NCBI GenBank assembly: GCA_048013815.1
Contig: CM106586.1
Coordinates: forward strand, 496,001 to 560,000
Length of the DNA: 64,000 nucleotides
Direction: 5' to 3'
Source of the DNA: Setoptus koraiensis
Lineage: Eukaryota > Arthropoda
A program made the position numbers and the translations under genes. A model generated the notes under the pieces. That model had not been told where the DNA came from. It worked only from the letters and a program-made list of their open reading frames with translations, and did no database searches. The stretch's first letter is position 1, and each line of letters starts with the position of its first letter. Shown here one piece after another: positions 12,526-25,144 of this stretch.

Positions 12526-14119
12526 TAGGGCGCCACACGACATTTGATACTGCGCCAACAATAAAGCACGAGCATGCCAATAGCATCAAAAGTTGTCATC
12601 TTGGTGGCGGCGTGGGCGGCCGCCTCACTCTATGCAGAACTGTATGCAGAATGGTGCCACGAGAAGAATTAGCATTAGCACCAGTGTAATGCAACACTTT
12701 TCTATAAGCGGTATTCATCGGTAACATTATATCCTGTTGATGAATTAATGGACAAAAACTGAAGTAATTCAAGCTTCGTTGCTCGAATCGAAGCAAACAA
12801 CAACATCTAATTGACGGCCGCATCTTTCCAATGGAATGTTCTCCATTTGCACATGCAAGCTGCCATATGGCAATGGAGCCATTAGTAAATTTTCATCGAC
12901 TGGTCACTTTAAATCGGTTTCCCTCTAACCATACAGACGCTGCTCATATTAGCAGCGCACACCATAAACCACACAGGTGATCTTGTCACTATTCATGCAT
13001 TCACTGTTGCTATTGTTGTTGCTGCTGTGTCCAGTTGTTGTTTTGTCCAGTTGTTGTTGTGGCCTGTCGCAGCACGTTATTCCACGCGGTTGTCATTTGA
13101 GCTTGATTTAAGAGGCCGAAATGTCCACTAGTTATATCACAATAGAGTTATGTCACACATTGTATGTTGAGCAATTGAATCAATTTAATTTGGTCAGTTT
13201 GTATGGTCACCTGCGTTGGATTTGTTCCAGTTGGTAGCCACAATTTGAGTTTGAAGATGAAACAGAAACTGATTAACAATCAATCAATAGGGAGATCGGC
13301 CGAGAGAGCAGAGAGAAAAGAAAGCATTTATTTGCGTGTTGAGTTGTTCGAGTCCAACTGAACGTTGCATTTGCCGCTGTGACTGGTCAGTGGACATTTT
13401 GTCAGTGTCGGACATTGTTGCAAGATGAGCTGTAGTTGACAAACAATTCTTATCACAATTTGCTGCAGTAAGTTGCAGCTAGTGCCTGTGCGACTTGACT
13501 TGGCTCCGAATCGCACTGGCATCGATCGCAAAACCAATGGGCTGTGAACGGATCAGATGGAACCTGAATCGGGGGGCACACAACGAAATTGGTGGCCTCA
13601 ATGTAAATGGTGTGTGTCAGTGTAAATGTTAGTTCAAGTTCAAGGTTGAGCTGGCAAGTTGAACGCAAACAAATGAGCAATTTCGCCAACGCAGACACAT
13701 TGCTGTCAATTGAATGGACGGACTGTTATTCTGGACAGTGCACACAACGGCGAAACAATTCAATATTTTGTGTTCAATGATCACCATATTCTCTTCTGTT
13801 GTCATTTCCTGTCGTGCCAACACGACACGCCAGACTTTGCTACAGTCGCTACAAGCGACTCTAGTGCAAGGTCATCGAAATGAGTGCGCTGATCTTGAAA
13901 CAAGTGTCTCTCTTTGGCAAATTGTTAGTAACAATGTCTAACGAGACATTGTCGTTGCATCACTGAAACACATTAAGATTATACAATAATTTATATAACA
14001 ATATATCATGCGCGAAAAAGAGAGGAAGAGACATTAGAGTAATTTGTTGAGTGACGCGACAAGTCGACGCAACTGCGTTACCAGAACCAGCTAGTTGTCA
14101 CTTGCTTCAACTGGCAGCA

Positions 14120-14222
14120 ACAGCAACGACAACAACGACGACACCAAAAAGGGCAACAACAACAGCAACAGCAACAACAACAGCAACAACAACAGCAACA
14201 ACAACAGCAACAACAACAACAA
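14120..14222. repeat. CAA/CAG trinucleotide tract
   Basis: Interrupted CAA/CAG repeats with GAC/ACG variants. They open long Thr, Asn and Leu frames in several phases; none is supported as coding. Confidence 0.9.
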
Positions 14223-14337
14223 CTCGTGCGTATATGCTAACTGTTTGGCAATGTGGCCGCTGATGCTGCCATTTCTGGCGCTCATGCCGTTGTTTGTATG
14301 ACACCTTAAACCTTGCCATTGGCCACTAACACGTACA

Positions 14338-14339
<2 letters not shown>

Positions 14340-14387
<48 letters not shown>
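14340..14387. repeat. (CA)n microsatellite, about 24 units
   Basis: An uninterrupted run of CA dinucleotides. Confidence 0.97.
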
Positions 14388-14388
<1 letters not shown>

Positions 14389-17300
14389 CACGCATGTCGC
14401 TTACGTAATACGGTAATTGGTACTAGCTAACTGATAGGACTGACTGCAGTCGCCAGTGGCAAATCCATTTGCAGCCAAGCGATCCTTTTGAAGACGATCC
14501 TGTCACAAGATGAACCAACACTCATAGTGTAAGACATTGATTGATATCATGCGTACTCCAACAGCAGCAGCAGCAACAACAACAACATCGACAACAACGA
14601 CAACAACATCAACGACAGCAACAACTGAGCCCATTTTTGAGGCTGGCAGCCTTCTCACGAGCAGCGTCGCGGGCCCAAATTGTTTGCTGGTGAGTGGCGA
14701 GTAACATTTTCATCATTGTCTAATCGATGCACCACGATATACGCTTTTTTGATGCTCCATTGAGTCTCTCGATAAGCGTGTGCGTCTAACCAACTACAAG
14801 TCCAATAACCTTTTGAGTGATACCAGCCACTAGACGGCATCATATCTCAAATCATCTCGTCTTTCCACAGTTTCGTGCCAGCTATAAACAAGCGGCGCTG
14901 ATTAAGAGGCAAAACAACAAAATCGCTTGTTAGAAATGCCCCAATTCGCTTTCGCGGGATCAACTCGTCAGAATTTCTTCTTTTTTCCTATCGCTTTTTG
15001 CCTGTCTCAATCAGTCATTCATATCATTTTTGATCATTTAGGTTTGCCAATTTTGCACACGCCACTCTAACAACTGGCCTAAAAAAAGGGCGATCCATAT
15101 TAAAAAGGTCATGGTATAAAATCTTGAATCAGCTTCATCAGATTATGTATTATTCAATAAATACGTGCACAGTTATGCAGAGAGGCTTGGATTTTTATAA
15201 TATTTACCGGGTGTACCGCGTATATTTTTGGCGCTTCAACTGGCAACTTAGGCTGCTTTTGCGCAATAGTTATTTGTTTTTCATTCAAAATCAATCCATT
15301 CATCGGCGAAATCAATTGATTCTGGAAATCGCCTCACTCTGATGAAATGTATATTTACATGTGAATTTTTGGTCTGTTCGGTGATTTCAAGCTCTCAACT
15401 AACAATCTATCATGATCATCACCAGCATAGTGTACATATGTATAGGATGTATAGGACGAGCGCTCTTGTTTTATGCCTTTTCACTAAACATGAGCAAGAG
15501 GGAATAAAACTAGCAATATGATGTGATAAATACAACTGCGAATGGATTCAGCCTCATTCGAGGCCGCGACCCGAGACACCTAGACACCCCTAGCGCCCCT
15601 ATGTGTAACATGTGACTCACTCTGACATGGTGTGAGCATTGTAGGCATTTGTGCGTGTGGGAGGTAGGATTTTTTATTTTATTTCATCATTTACATAGGT
15701 AAATAGGCGCTAATCCATTTGGGCATTAGTACGACGAAAGAACATACGAAAATAGCGATACTGAGGCAAGGGCAAAAAGAAAAGAAGGCGCACATATTAT
15801 CGTTGCATAATATGTATTAAAAGTTGAGAGGAACCTCTTTTGTTCTTGTTTGTTTTTTTGCACACTTTTCCAGCGGCTCTCTCATCTGTGGCGTCTGTCT
15901 TTTTCTAAAATAATGCATCGGACAGCTGGTAATTCGTTCCTCTAAGCGTTCACTATCTATGTTACGTACGATTCGATGTTACACGATGATGTTCCAGCAA
16001 GTAACCTATTATTATGAGCTAACACAGAGGCTCCAAATACCTGAAGAAATTGGCAGCCATTTGTGCTTGCAATATTGTCTGGTGCCGTTGCGTGTAAGTG
16101 AATGTATATTGGCGAAATTTATTCATTCGAAATTCTCATATGATATCAACAGTATTATTGTATAGCTTTGCACAACTTCTGGCCAATAGTGCGATCAATT
16201 GATCAATTTATCGAGGATCAATTGCATTGCAGTTTGATGGTCGTTTGTTGCGCTTGTCTGCCGCGGCTTGCGATCTTTGCGCGTTGCGTGCCGGGTTATC
16301 CGTCTGCCAGATTGACCCCAATTGATCCCTGAAGAGAAACAGTACACTTCGGATTGATTTGCATAACACCAAGAGAGCTCGCGAATCCATGAGTGAATAC
16401 ATATATATACGCACGCACAAATATCTATATGTATATAAATGCAGCCAATAAAGATAATACAACAAACAAAGGGAATATCTCTGCGGTCCGCAAATGTTGT
16501 GAATGAATGTCGAGCAAACTTGTGCGGTTTTAAGATCAAGGTCGCCCGAGGTGAGGATGAATTGTCTCGGTCAAGATGAATTGTCACAAAGCGTCGTGAA
16601 TAGTTGGGCCAATCGTCTTGACATGGACAACACATGTGCAGCCATCCCAAAAATCCGTGGCCATAAGCCTTTTTAATCCGTTACTTGTGCAACCCTTGCT
16701 TGGCGACCACGTGCTGTCGCAATTGGTAACAGCCAGCCTTGAGGCTCACTGTTACAGCATTACATCGCCGTGAGATTATCTGCTGTATGTGCGTGTTAGT
16801 GTGTCTACGTGATTGTCGTAAATTGAGCACATTAATTATGCAACACAGCACAATATACCGGCATTTATACACCGGTAACATAACAAATATTTGCTATGGT
16901 AGTTGCATCACAATCAGTTGCAGACTTGCAAGGATATCTAGATAGCCGTTATTGTTACACGTTATTGTGGGCCCGTTATTGTGGGGTGCATCATAACTAG
17001 AATTACCAGCAGAATTTAACAGCTAGATGTATGACGGTGAGAGAGAGGGTGAGAACAGGTACATATTTCGGTGGTCAGTCACTGGAGTAACTAGTTGGCT
17101 AACTCGTTAGTAAACTAGTAATGTATTGACAGTAATAAATAAATTGTCGTTTGTGAGTCACGTTCACACTGATCAAAACAATACATAACGTTAATAGACA
17201 AAACGATAAACAACGCTAACAATCGTGATCTGTCTGTTTGTGTACTTTTATGTGTTGTAGTTAGTTTGTCTCATCGTTTGTCCCGTATAAACTCATGACA

Positions 17301-17904
17301 ACAAACCTTTCGCTCAATTATGTAAGCTGCCAAATGAGATAAAACACGTCTACGTTGCTGGTGCTGATAATCAATGAAAGCTCATAGTTGCAGTGCACCC
17401 CAAGGGCTATTACAGTGTGCCTTTCGCCCTTTCCAAACCAGGCTCATAATGACTTTTATCAATGTAACCTTGCTACGGGATCAAACGTCATCATCAACTG
17501 TGCCATGTTAACGCTGGGGGCATTTCGCAGTTACTGGTGCTCCGAAAAAGTACTCATCACGGCCAATAATGAGTAATGTGTGACCTAGAATTTCACCTAG
17601 AAAAATGCCCTCCATATACGCTCTCTACAATGGGTATGCCAGCGGTACTTCTGGCATAGTAACCAGTTACAAATGCAAATTAGTGTTGCCGAAAAGTTAC
17701 TCATTTATATTATCAATTAAACTCAACCAAAGGTACGTGGTCTCAAGTGCTTGCACTTGATAATTGCGGGCCCAAATTACGTCATGCGCCTCACCTAGCT
17801 GATCCACCACAGCCAACAGTGAGCCAACAGCCAAACAACGACAACACAACGGCACAAAAAGCAAATTTTGCATCATTACAATGTTTACTGATAGTTGGGT
17901 GGTC

Positions 17905-17929
17905 AGCGCATAACACGCTGTTATGCGCT
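17905..17929. repeat. Inverted repeat with 11-bp arms and 3-nt loop
   Basis: Arm AGCGCATAACA, loop CGC, then the exact reverse complement. It could fold as DNA cruciform or RNA hairpin; no gene context is visible. Confidence 0.8.
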
Positions 17930-18119
17930 TAATTGATTCAATTGAATTAATCTTGTCAGAAGCAGGTTAGCAGTAGTTGTTTCGAACGCAATATTCACGC
18001 TCAATTCACGCTGGCCTCAGGCGGAAAATCATGCAAGTACAGGTAACAATATGTTTGTTGTTTTAGTAACATTATTAACATCAACGATGAGTTGTGATTG
18101 CAGCAAGTTACAACTGTAC

Positions 18120-18129
18120 ATTACGTAAT
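18120..18129. promoter_or_regulatory. RTTAYRTAAY-type site ATTACGTAAT
   Basis: Exact consensus match; one of the dispersed set. Confidence 0.3.
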
Positions 18130-20251
18130 GTATATGTATGAAGAGTGTGTTGCGCAATCGGAACTGCTCTAGATATATTATTATTATTGCTGCTGCTGAT
18201 GCCAAATTGGTTGAGATTGGTATGAGATCGGTGTGAGATTGGTGAGATATGCAGATGACGCAGAAAGGTTAAATCAGTTGATCTGCCGCGCTGGCACCAA
18301 CAACAAACATGTCAGTCAGCTTTGGCTTCCTTGAATAATAAATCACAATTTCCATTCAATGACATTAGCTCATTTCCGAAATAGATCGCTGATATGAGAA
18401 TTCGTTAATATCACATACCTATAGATAGACCATGCCACCCACCAGACGGATGCGCTCTGATCTGATTTGATTGGATTTTTTTCATTCCCCCAACTTTGGG
18501 CCAACTTTGGGCCGAATTTGGGGTCACAACCGGTGTCTAGGTTCATGCGATATTTGGTTCGCAGCACATTTGGTTCAACGAGCTTGCACACGACCAGACA
18601 ATTATTTCGGGCGAAAAATAACGGGTGTTAATAAAAACGCCAGACTGGCTGCAGTCCAATGTAGTATAGATAGGTGTATTAGTTAATGGTTTAAAGCCCT
18701 TGCCTTTATTATGAGAATGCACCAGTCTAACACTGAATTTAACTTTAATTCTGAGTCAAACACACGTGAATAGCTCACTTGTTAATGGCACACATTCTCG
18801 GCTATCGAGCTTGTTCAGACCTTGTTGGTGTTCATCAGCATATGTTTGCATGATAACAGCAGACTGTGGGATCGTTATCGTTGAAGGGTCTGAAATTAAT
18901 TCACGGGAAATAGGAAATTCAAAATTAAACAGATTAGTTCATCCATCCAAATGTCAGACAACAAAATTCAAAATATTCATTTATGGAACACAGCTGTAAG
19001 TGTCGCGCGCCTCATCTCTCGCCTAGCTTCGTCTCATCTACTCTTCTCTGGCCTTATCGCTGGCCTCATGATACGCTGCATAATAAATAGTGCACGTGAT
19101 GATATATTGATATGTTAATATGCTCTCTATACCTTGCTGACACGCTAGATATTGAATGTTCAATATCAGAAATATATCTAATATATCGAGTCTGCCTGGC
19201 CAATATCACGTTGTCATTAAAATAATCTCTCGCTCGCTTGCCAGTATAATGTATACATATATATTATATAATAATATAATATGTCGACAACTATAGTGAT
19301 GACACATAGATATATGCACGTCTACCCACTAACCTTCTTGGCTCGTCCATCGATATCTGGCCCAATTCTAGGCCAGCTAATTTGCATAACTGTAAACGCG
19401 CGTTAACGTAAACTGTGAAATGTGTTGTTGTTGTTGTTGTTGGCTTGCAACTATCACACTTGGCCGTATCTAAATTGTGTCGTGTGATGCTATGTAAACA
19501 TGGAGATTTATCTATTTGATGGCCTATGTGGTTGAAATCTCACTCGAAGTGACTCACTATGGATATGGCAATAATGAGTCGAAACATATTGCAGCGGATG
19601 TAGAGACGGACATAGAGAGAAACCTTCGCTTATTGTTGATTAGTTGTTTGTTAAACGCGAATGTGGCGCCAGTCCATTAATTAATGGTGCTGCTTGTTTA
19701 CTTCTTCAGGTTACTTTATTTGATGCTATCTCATCTACTGTTAGCTCTAGTTTGCAATTATATCCGTCAACGGTTAATATTAACCAACTAGTAGTAATAT
19801 AAACCAAGAGTGGCAAACTAACATAACCGGCAATTTACATACTTACTTATTTAGTGCCTCGCTTGTGACTTATCGTTTGTATAATATATATACTATATAT
19901 TTACTTGTACACGTATATCATATGCTTGTAATTCAAATTCACAATGCCACACCACCACCAACAACAACAACAATAACTCAGCTAGATAGCTGTAGTTGGC
20001 ACAACTCATATATGATACAGTGAATAAAAGTTATAGCTACATCTACTAAAACAACCAAGCGACAGCCTTTGCAACCGGAAGTAGTATTTCTACATTATTT
20101 GTACCATCTACCAACGACACAGACTCGTGTTTTAGCCAGCTGCATAAGACTACTTATGCTTGTGTTAAAATGCTAATGATAAGTGTTGTTGATATTGGCA
20201 GCCTTCTAAAGCATAGATATAACATTGTGACATAACGTTATATCAAGCACA

Positions 20252-20261
20252 GTTACGTAAC
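20252..20261. promoter_or_regulatory. RTTAYRTAAY-type site GTTACGTAAC
   Basis: Exact match, identical to the repeated decamer at 7771-7800. Confidence 0.3.
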
Positions 20262-21562
20262 ACTGTTGTGATACAACAAGAGACAGAGAATGTAAACAAT
20301 TGCAAAGTGCGATTCTATGTTTGTCACAAGTCCGTTCGCAAATCACTAACAAAGTAAGTCAAGTCCAAGCTAGTCCGACAGTAGATTAGACTATAGTATT
20401 ACATGTATAGTAACATGTTACATAAACATGCAATTAGAGACACAACACATTGCACCGGAAAAAACGTTGCTTACAATTGGCAATTTTGTTTCTTTTCACA
20501 GGCTAGACTTGTGTCGCTTGCTTTTATTTTACAATTTCACAATGAAAGCAGCGCTTGATTAAAGAATAACTAAAGGACAATGATGATGAAATTTGTTAGC
20601 GCCCCAGATAAACAAATCACCCAATTCAATGTATCTATCAAACCTTATTTACTACATTTGTACAATTCTAATCTATCTGTACGTAAAAGAAAAACATGCA
20701 CGCGGCCGGCCGGTTCCAACGATCAGCTATAACAAAAGTTTTCGTTTCAGATTTGTCAGTCGCCATGAACAAACACATTAATTCAGTGCTTGCCGATAGT
20801 CTTCAGATGCATCTCAATCTCATTTGAATTCTCCTCGCTTAGCAATAGGTGTCTGCTTTTGTTTATTAAAACTAAGCAACTGATCATAATGTCAAGTTGA
20901 GATGTCGCTGATGCATAGGATGTTGACAGGTTGTCCGAGATGGATAGTCACATGTAGTTCGTGAGTGTTCATTTGGCGCAATCTGGGATGAACACAATTT
21001 GATTGGATATAAAATTTCGTTCGAGATAAAACAAAACCAATCCATAGAGTCTGCTTAAACACAAACAAAGGGCCCATTGGATGACGAAAAAATATTTTCA
21101 GTAATACAATGACACGTTGTTTTGAGGGTAAACTTCTTTTTTTTTCTGGCAACTCTCGACAAACATTTTTCTGGCAACTCTCGACAAACATCTTTCTGGT
21201 CAATACAAGACACGTCGATACAATGAGTGCTATAGCAATCTCTTGTTTTGAAATTCTTGGTGACTGATTGACAGCAACTGACTGAAAAACTGACGAAACA
21301 ATAAATCGAGGGCCTCCGAACGCTTGATTTGTATGGGTCAGTCAAGGTCACAGGGTCCAACAGATTTATATTCGAAAAATACGCTTTCATTCTTCCATAG
21401 AAACAGCGATTATTGTTTGTGAAAAGAGCGTTATCAGCATTATTCAATCTAAACATGTTACATAGCAAACAAAATTAAGCTTGCCTATTTTCTGGGTCAA
21501 CTAAATTTAGCTATCTAATTATAGGGCCAAATTTATGTTGCTCATGTAATATTTGATTGTCC

Positions 21563-21942
21563 GAATCGAGTTATAATTTCAAAAGCCCAAAATCTCGGAA
21601 GAATTAACTATTATCTAAATATTAGAGAATTAATTTAGATTCACCTAATTCAGTCAGGAATGACCAACGAAAACGCACATGTGTACATCCAAGCGAAGCA
21701 GATATGTCAGTTTCGGTTTGAGAAAAAAAGAGCAACTTAACAATTCGGTCTCGTTCTTATATCCAGATTGATCGAATAAATGCGGTCCTGCTCACCTCCT
21801 TCCTTTAAATATCGAATCAACGCTGCACAAGATGTCTAATTTGTACTTGTGGTAATAGAACATCTTCGAGAGTTTGCCATTTGCTGCCAGTGGTCATGTG
21901 TGTTCAGTTCCGTTTTCTAGGGTGTCGCCAGTGAAGTATTAA
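21563..21942. repeat. Dispersed repeat, copy A (intact)
   Basis: A stretch of about 380 bp that closely matches 23027-23386 and then continues to match 24001-24062. The shared core includes a TTATCTAAATATTAGAGAAT block and a GATTGATCGAATAAATGCGG block. It lies downstream of the secreted-peptide gene on that gene's strand, while copy B lies upstream. Family unknown; no open frame is shared between copies. Confidence 0.8.
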
Positions 21943-22354
21943 TTAAGTATTAATTATAAGTAATAATTAATATATCGAAATGTTGGTTTTTGTTGCGTGT
22001 TTTTATAAAATTCCCTGTCTGTCACAAGGTCCGACTAACATTTGACATTGCATTCACCGGGAGGAATGTGCAGCGTTCAATTATACATGAAAAGCAAGAA
22101 AAATACGGGCTCAGCGAAGTATTCAATCATTTTAGACACTCAGATCCTGAGAAAATTCTTGGGGTGCCCCGATAAAGGGCAGAAAATGCCCTTTTTCTCG
22201 ATCTGTTCGTGTCGTTTCGAACAATCAGAAGAACTGTCCTATTTAAATTGGGTTAATTTGGGCTATTTTTATCTCATTTTCGGTTCATTCATTTCGGTAC
22301 ATTTTTATGTGTTGCGATCGGCGAATCTTTGGATCTATTATTAGCTAGATCTTT

Positions 22355-22360
22355 TTTATT
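22355..22360 (-). promoter_or_regulatory. Poly(A) signal AATAAA of the peptide gene
   Basis: AATAAA on the minus strand about 95 nt after the stop codon of the 22455-22700 reading frame, an expected distance for a short 3' UTR. Confidence 0.5.
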
Positions 22361-22454
22361 CTATCCATTGCTGATGACGATTTCTCATTCGAAATCTGTG
22401 TATCAGAGCGATAAAAAATGGAGAAATCTCACTATCGCAAGTTTCCCGATCCAC

Positions 22455-22700
22455 TCATCCTACGAGCCAATCTCTGCAGCAGCAGATTCCCATTTGCGGG
22501 CGCCTGTCTCCTGGTGCGCGGCCTGGGCGCACGCCATCATGGAAGCCAGCCATTTGGCAACCTCTTCGGCATTCACCATAATAATCTATCTCGTAAGGGT
22601 ATCCTGGTGTATTATTACATCTGAAGGCTGCGGCGTAACCAACCAAGGCCAAATTGACGGATAGAACCAGGGCCAAGATCAAAATGATATGCTTGAACAT
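22455..22700 (-). CDS. Small secreted cysteine-rich peptide (unknown family)
   Basis: An 81-residue single-exon reading frame. The N-terminus (MFKHIILILALVLSVNLALV, then GYAAA) is a classical signal peptide with likely cleavage after AAA. The mature part of about 56 residues has six cysteines spaced C-x15-C-x3-C-x24-C-C-C, two tyrosine-rich turns and a Gly/Arg/Pro-rich loop. The CxxxC step recalls CSαβ defensins, but three adjacent C-terminal cysteines are not the usual C...CxC ending, so I do not assign a family. The frame's first codon is a GTG; I use the next codon, ATG at 22700. A TATA box, a TCAGT initiator and AATAAA lie at proper distances, which makes this a credible complete gene. 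A secreted toxin-like, antimicrobial or signalling peptide is possible; function is unknown. Confidence 0.7.
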   Translation of the reverse strand: MFKHIILILALVLSVNLALVGYAAAFRCNNTPGYPYEIDYYGECRRGCQMAGFHDGVRPGRAPGDRRPQMGICCCRDWLVG

Positions 22701-22833
22701 CACTTTCCTTTCTTTTTCTCGTCCGGCTTTTTAGCGAAGATATTCGTAATGACTATCGATTGAACTGGTCTGACTGTTTGTATTTTGCTTGTGATCTGTC
22801 TACTTTGAGAGATCTACTTCGAATGATATCCTC

Positions 22834-22872
22834 ACTGAGCTGTTGCCTTTTATGTTTACGTTGAGCATATAT
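22834..22872 (-). promoter_or_regulatory. Core promoter of the peptide gene (TATA + TCAGT initiator)
   Basis: On the minus strand a TATAT element (22872-22867) lies 31-36 bp before the A of a TCAGT motif (22838-22834), the arthropod initiator consensus. This would give a 5' UTR of about 136 nt before the ATG at 22700. A second ATAAAAG lies nearer and fits the spacing less well. Confidence 0.45.
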
Positions 22873-23026
22873 TGAGCAATCTAATTTTAGATTTTACATT
22901 TTGAAACGTTGGTGCCAGTTGTATATTCTTATAGAATCGTTTGCCAGGCAGCCATTTTTCGATAGACATTGCACATTGGGTTCTCTGGGACGAAATGTCT
23001 GCTAATATTTGAAGTAACAGTCGGGA

Positions 23027-23386
23027 TCGGGTCGTAATATCAACAGCCCAAAATGTTGAATACCACAATTTCGAATACTAAAATCTCGAAAATCCAAAAT
23101 TTTGAAAGAATTAAGAATTATCTAAATATTAGAGAATTAATTTAGATTCACCTAATTCAGTCAGTAATGACCAACGAAAACGCACATGCATATATCCAAA
23201 CGAAGCAGATATGTCGGTTTCGATTAGAGAAAAAAAGAACAATTTAACAAATTGATCTCGTTCTCATATCCAGATTGATCGAATAAATGCGGTCCTGCTC
23301 ACCCCCTTCCTTTGAATATCGGATCAACGCTGTACAATATGTCTAATTTGTACTTGCGGTAACAAAACATCGTCGAGAGTTTGCTA
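23027..23386. repeat. Dispersed repeat, copy B (first part)
   Basis: Matches copy A at 21563-21877 with scattered substitutions and an extra A/T-rich stretch near its start. The match stops after GAGTTTGC and resumes only at about 24001, so copy B is split by about 615 bp. Confidence 0.75.
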
Positions 23387-24000
23387 ACATAAAATGTTTG
23401 GTTGTCGTGTGAGCATTACAGAGTAAGCGATCATAGCTTAAGTGAGTAAGTCTGAGGACATGTACCATTTCGCTGAGATTCAGCACAAAATAAGAGGTGA
23501 ATTGGGGGCGCACTTTATCTCTGGTCAGATCCTATTGATATTAATGCAGATCTTTTTCAGGGAACTCTCGCGATCAAAACAACGCTAGCATTCAGCTTTC
23601 ACGTCGGAATATATTCCCGTCATTCAACCATTTACATGCAACTTTTCTGGCCAACATCTCTAGTATACTGTATCCATTAACTAAAGTGTCATGATGAGTA
23701 ACTCAGCCGAGTTAACTGGTTATATTATTGTTTACGTACGCATTAGGTATCATATTTTTTCTCTAGACTGCAGATGAAATGAAATCTCTAGGCTAATGTG
23801 CTAACTAACTAACCATTAGCTATCGGCTAATGGATGTCGCCAGGGGCCCACTGACATATGCAAATATAATGATCATCATTTCCATACTCTACTGATCAAT
23901 ATCAATATTATTAGTCATGAGGATGAAATAAATGGTCCATAAATGGAATGTTATGGGGTACTAATTACGAAAAAATGCTTGATACAGCTCGCATTTCTTG
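23387..24000. other. About 615 bp separating the two parts of repeat copy B
   Basis: Unique sequence between the halves of copy B. It is either an insertion into copy B or ancestral sequence deleted from copy A. I see no terminal inverted repeats, no obvious target-site duplication and no ORF, so its nature is unknown. Confidence 0.5.
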
Positions 24001-24062
24001 ACCATTTGTTGCCATTGGTCAAGTGTGTTCAGTTTCGTTTTCTAAGCTGTCGCTGTGTGGCC
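24001..24062. repeat. Dispersed repeat, copy B (second part)
   Basis: About 60 bp matching the end of copy A (21880-21942), including TTGCCAnTGGTC and GTGTTCAGTTnCGTTTTCTA. Confidence 0.7.
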
Positions 24063-25075
24063 AATGCAGTATCAGTATTAGTTGACTGATTGATTGAAAG
24101 CTTACCAGCCAGATATCGAGCAAGTATAGATGTTATTGATACTCTCTCCGAAAAATGTATTGCCTGCTCCATCTGTGTTATAAGCTCTTAGTGGGCTCTA
24201 TATCTTTCAATTAATTAGATTGCTGGATGCGCCATGTACGCCAACTAATCAATGTATCAAGCGCAAAAACACTAAGCTCGCTAGAGAGTGTATTTTTGTG
24301 ACATCTAACGGGATTTTAGTACACCTACACATATTGGTGTGATGGCACGATGATGGCAAAAAGAAAATATCTAGCCAAGTCAATATACACCCATATTAAA
24401 TACAAATACTCCATGGGTACACTGTATCGTGGGCAAACTCAATCAGATGATTCCCTTATGAATGGGTTTGTTGCAGTTGGTAGCTTCTCATATGAAATGA
24501 ATAGCTAGCTAATGCCTAACTAACGTTATGTTGCCTTTCTTTTTCGGTGGCATTCCGAAATATCAAGTTCAGGCTTATGAGTGATTAGAATGAGTTCAAC
24601 GAACCAGTATCTGAGTCATCTGTAAAACGATATGTATTCGAGAGCTGACTCAGTATCAATAGATAGACAGTGTGCTGTCGCTAATATTCTGAGAAAGAAA
24701 CCTTAATTAAATGAATAGCAAAAGGACAAGGAGCTTAACTGATCGATTGATCGCTTATACAAAACGCTTACAACGGCCCGATCAATTTAGTGTTGAGCTT
24801 AATTTAGACTCAAATTATATCTTTTAAATCCCACAAAATCAGTCTCGTGAATAGTAGCATTTTTTGTTGTTTAGTCGCGCACGCGCTGAATTATGTAGCG
24901 GCGAATGTGCCAGTGATTGATGATTCTATACATGATTATACATGTACACATTTTATACACTTATGTTAGAGCTTTTGAACGAGTGCAAAAGAAGTTTGAT
25001 CAGTCCGCTTTAATCTGTATGGGAAGCTTCTTTTGTAGCTCGAGAGATTTTGCCAGAGACCGAGTCGACATGTGT

Positions 25076-25144
25076 TCATGAAAAGAAATCGATGCAGCTC
25101 ATGAAAAGAAATCGCTGCGGCTCATGAAAAGAAATCGTTGCACT
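25076..25144. repeat. 23-bp tandem triplication
   Basis: Three direct copies of a unit beginning TCATGAAAAGAAATCG at 25076, 25099 and 25122. Confidence 0.85.

Larger units (their letters stand above)
7034..22330. other. Long gene-poor region, no supported gene
   Basis: No open frame here shows recognisable domains or a convincing gene structure. A frame at 7402-7626 starts with a hydrophobic leader-like stretch and ends at a possible donor, but nothing else supports it. The region holds (CA)n at 7961-7976 and 14340-14387, CAA/CAG tracts at 14120-14222 and 14565-14625, TTTG-rich sequence at 8995-9070, the decamer cluster at 7761-7800 and perfect palindromes listed separately. It may be intergenic or intronic to Shaker. 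Confidence 0.55.

Noticed and set aside
14549-14704. Thr-rich frame MRTPTAAAATTTTS ending near GTGAGTGG
   Set aside because: The donor would be in phase 0, which does not fit the Shaker acceptor, and most of the frame is a trinucleotide tract.
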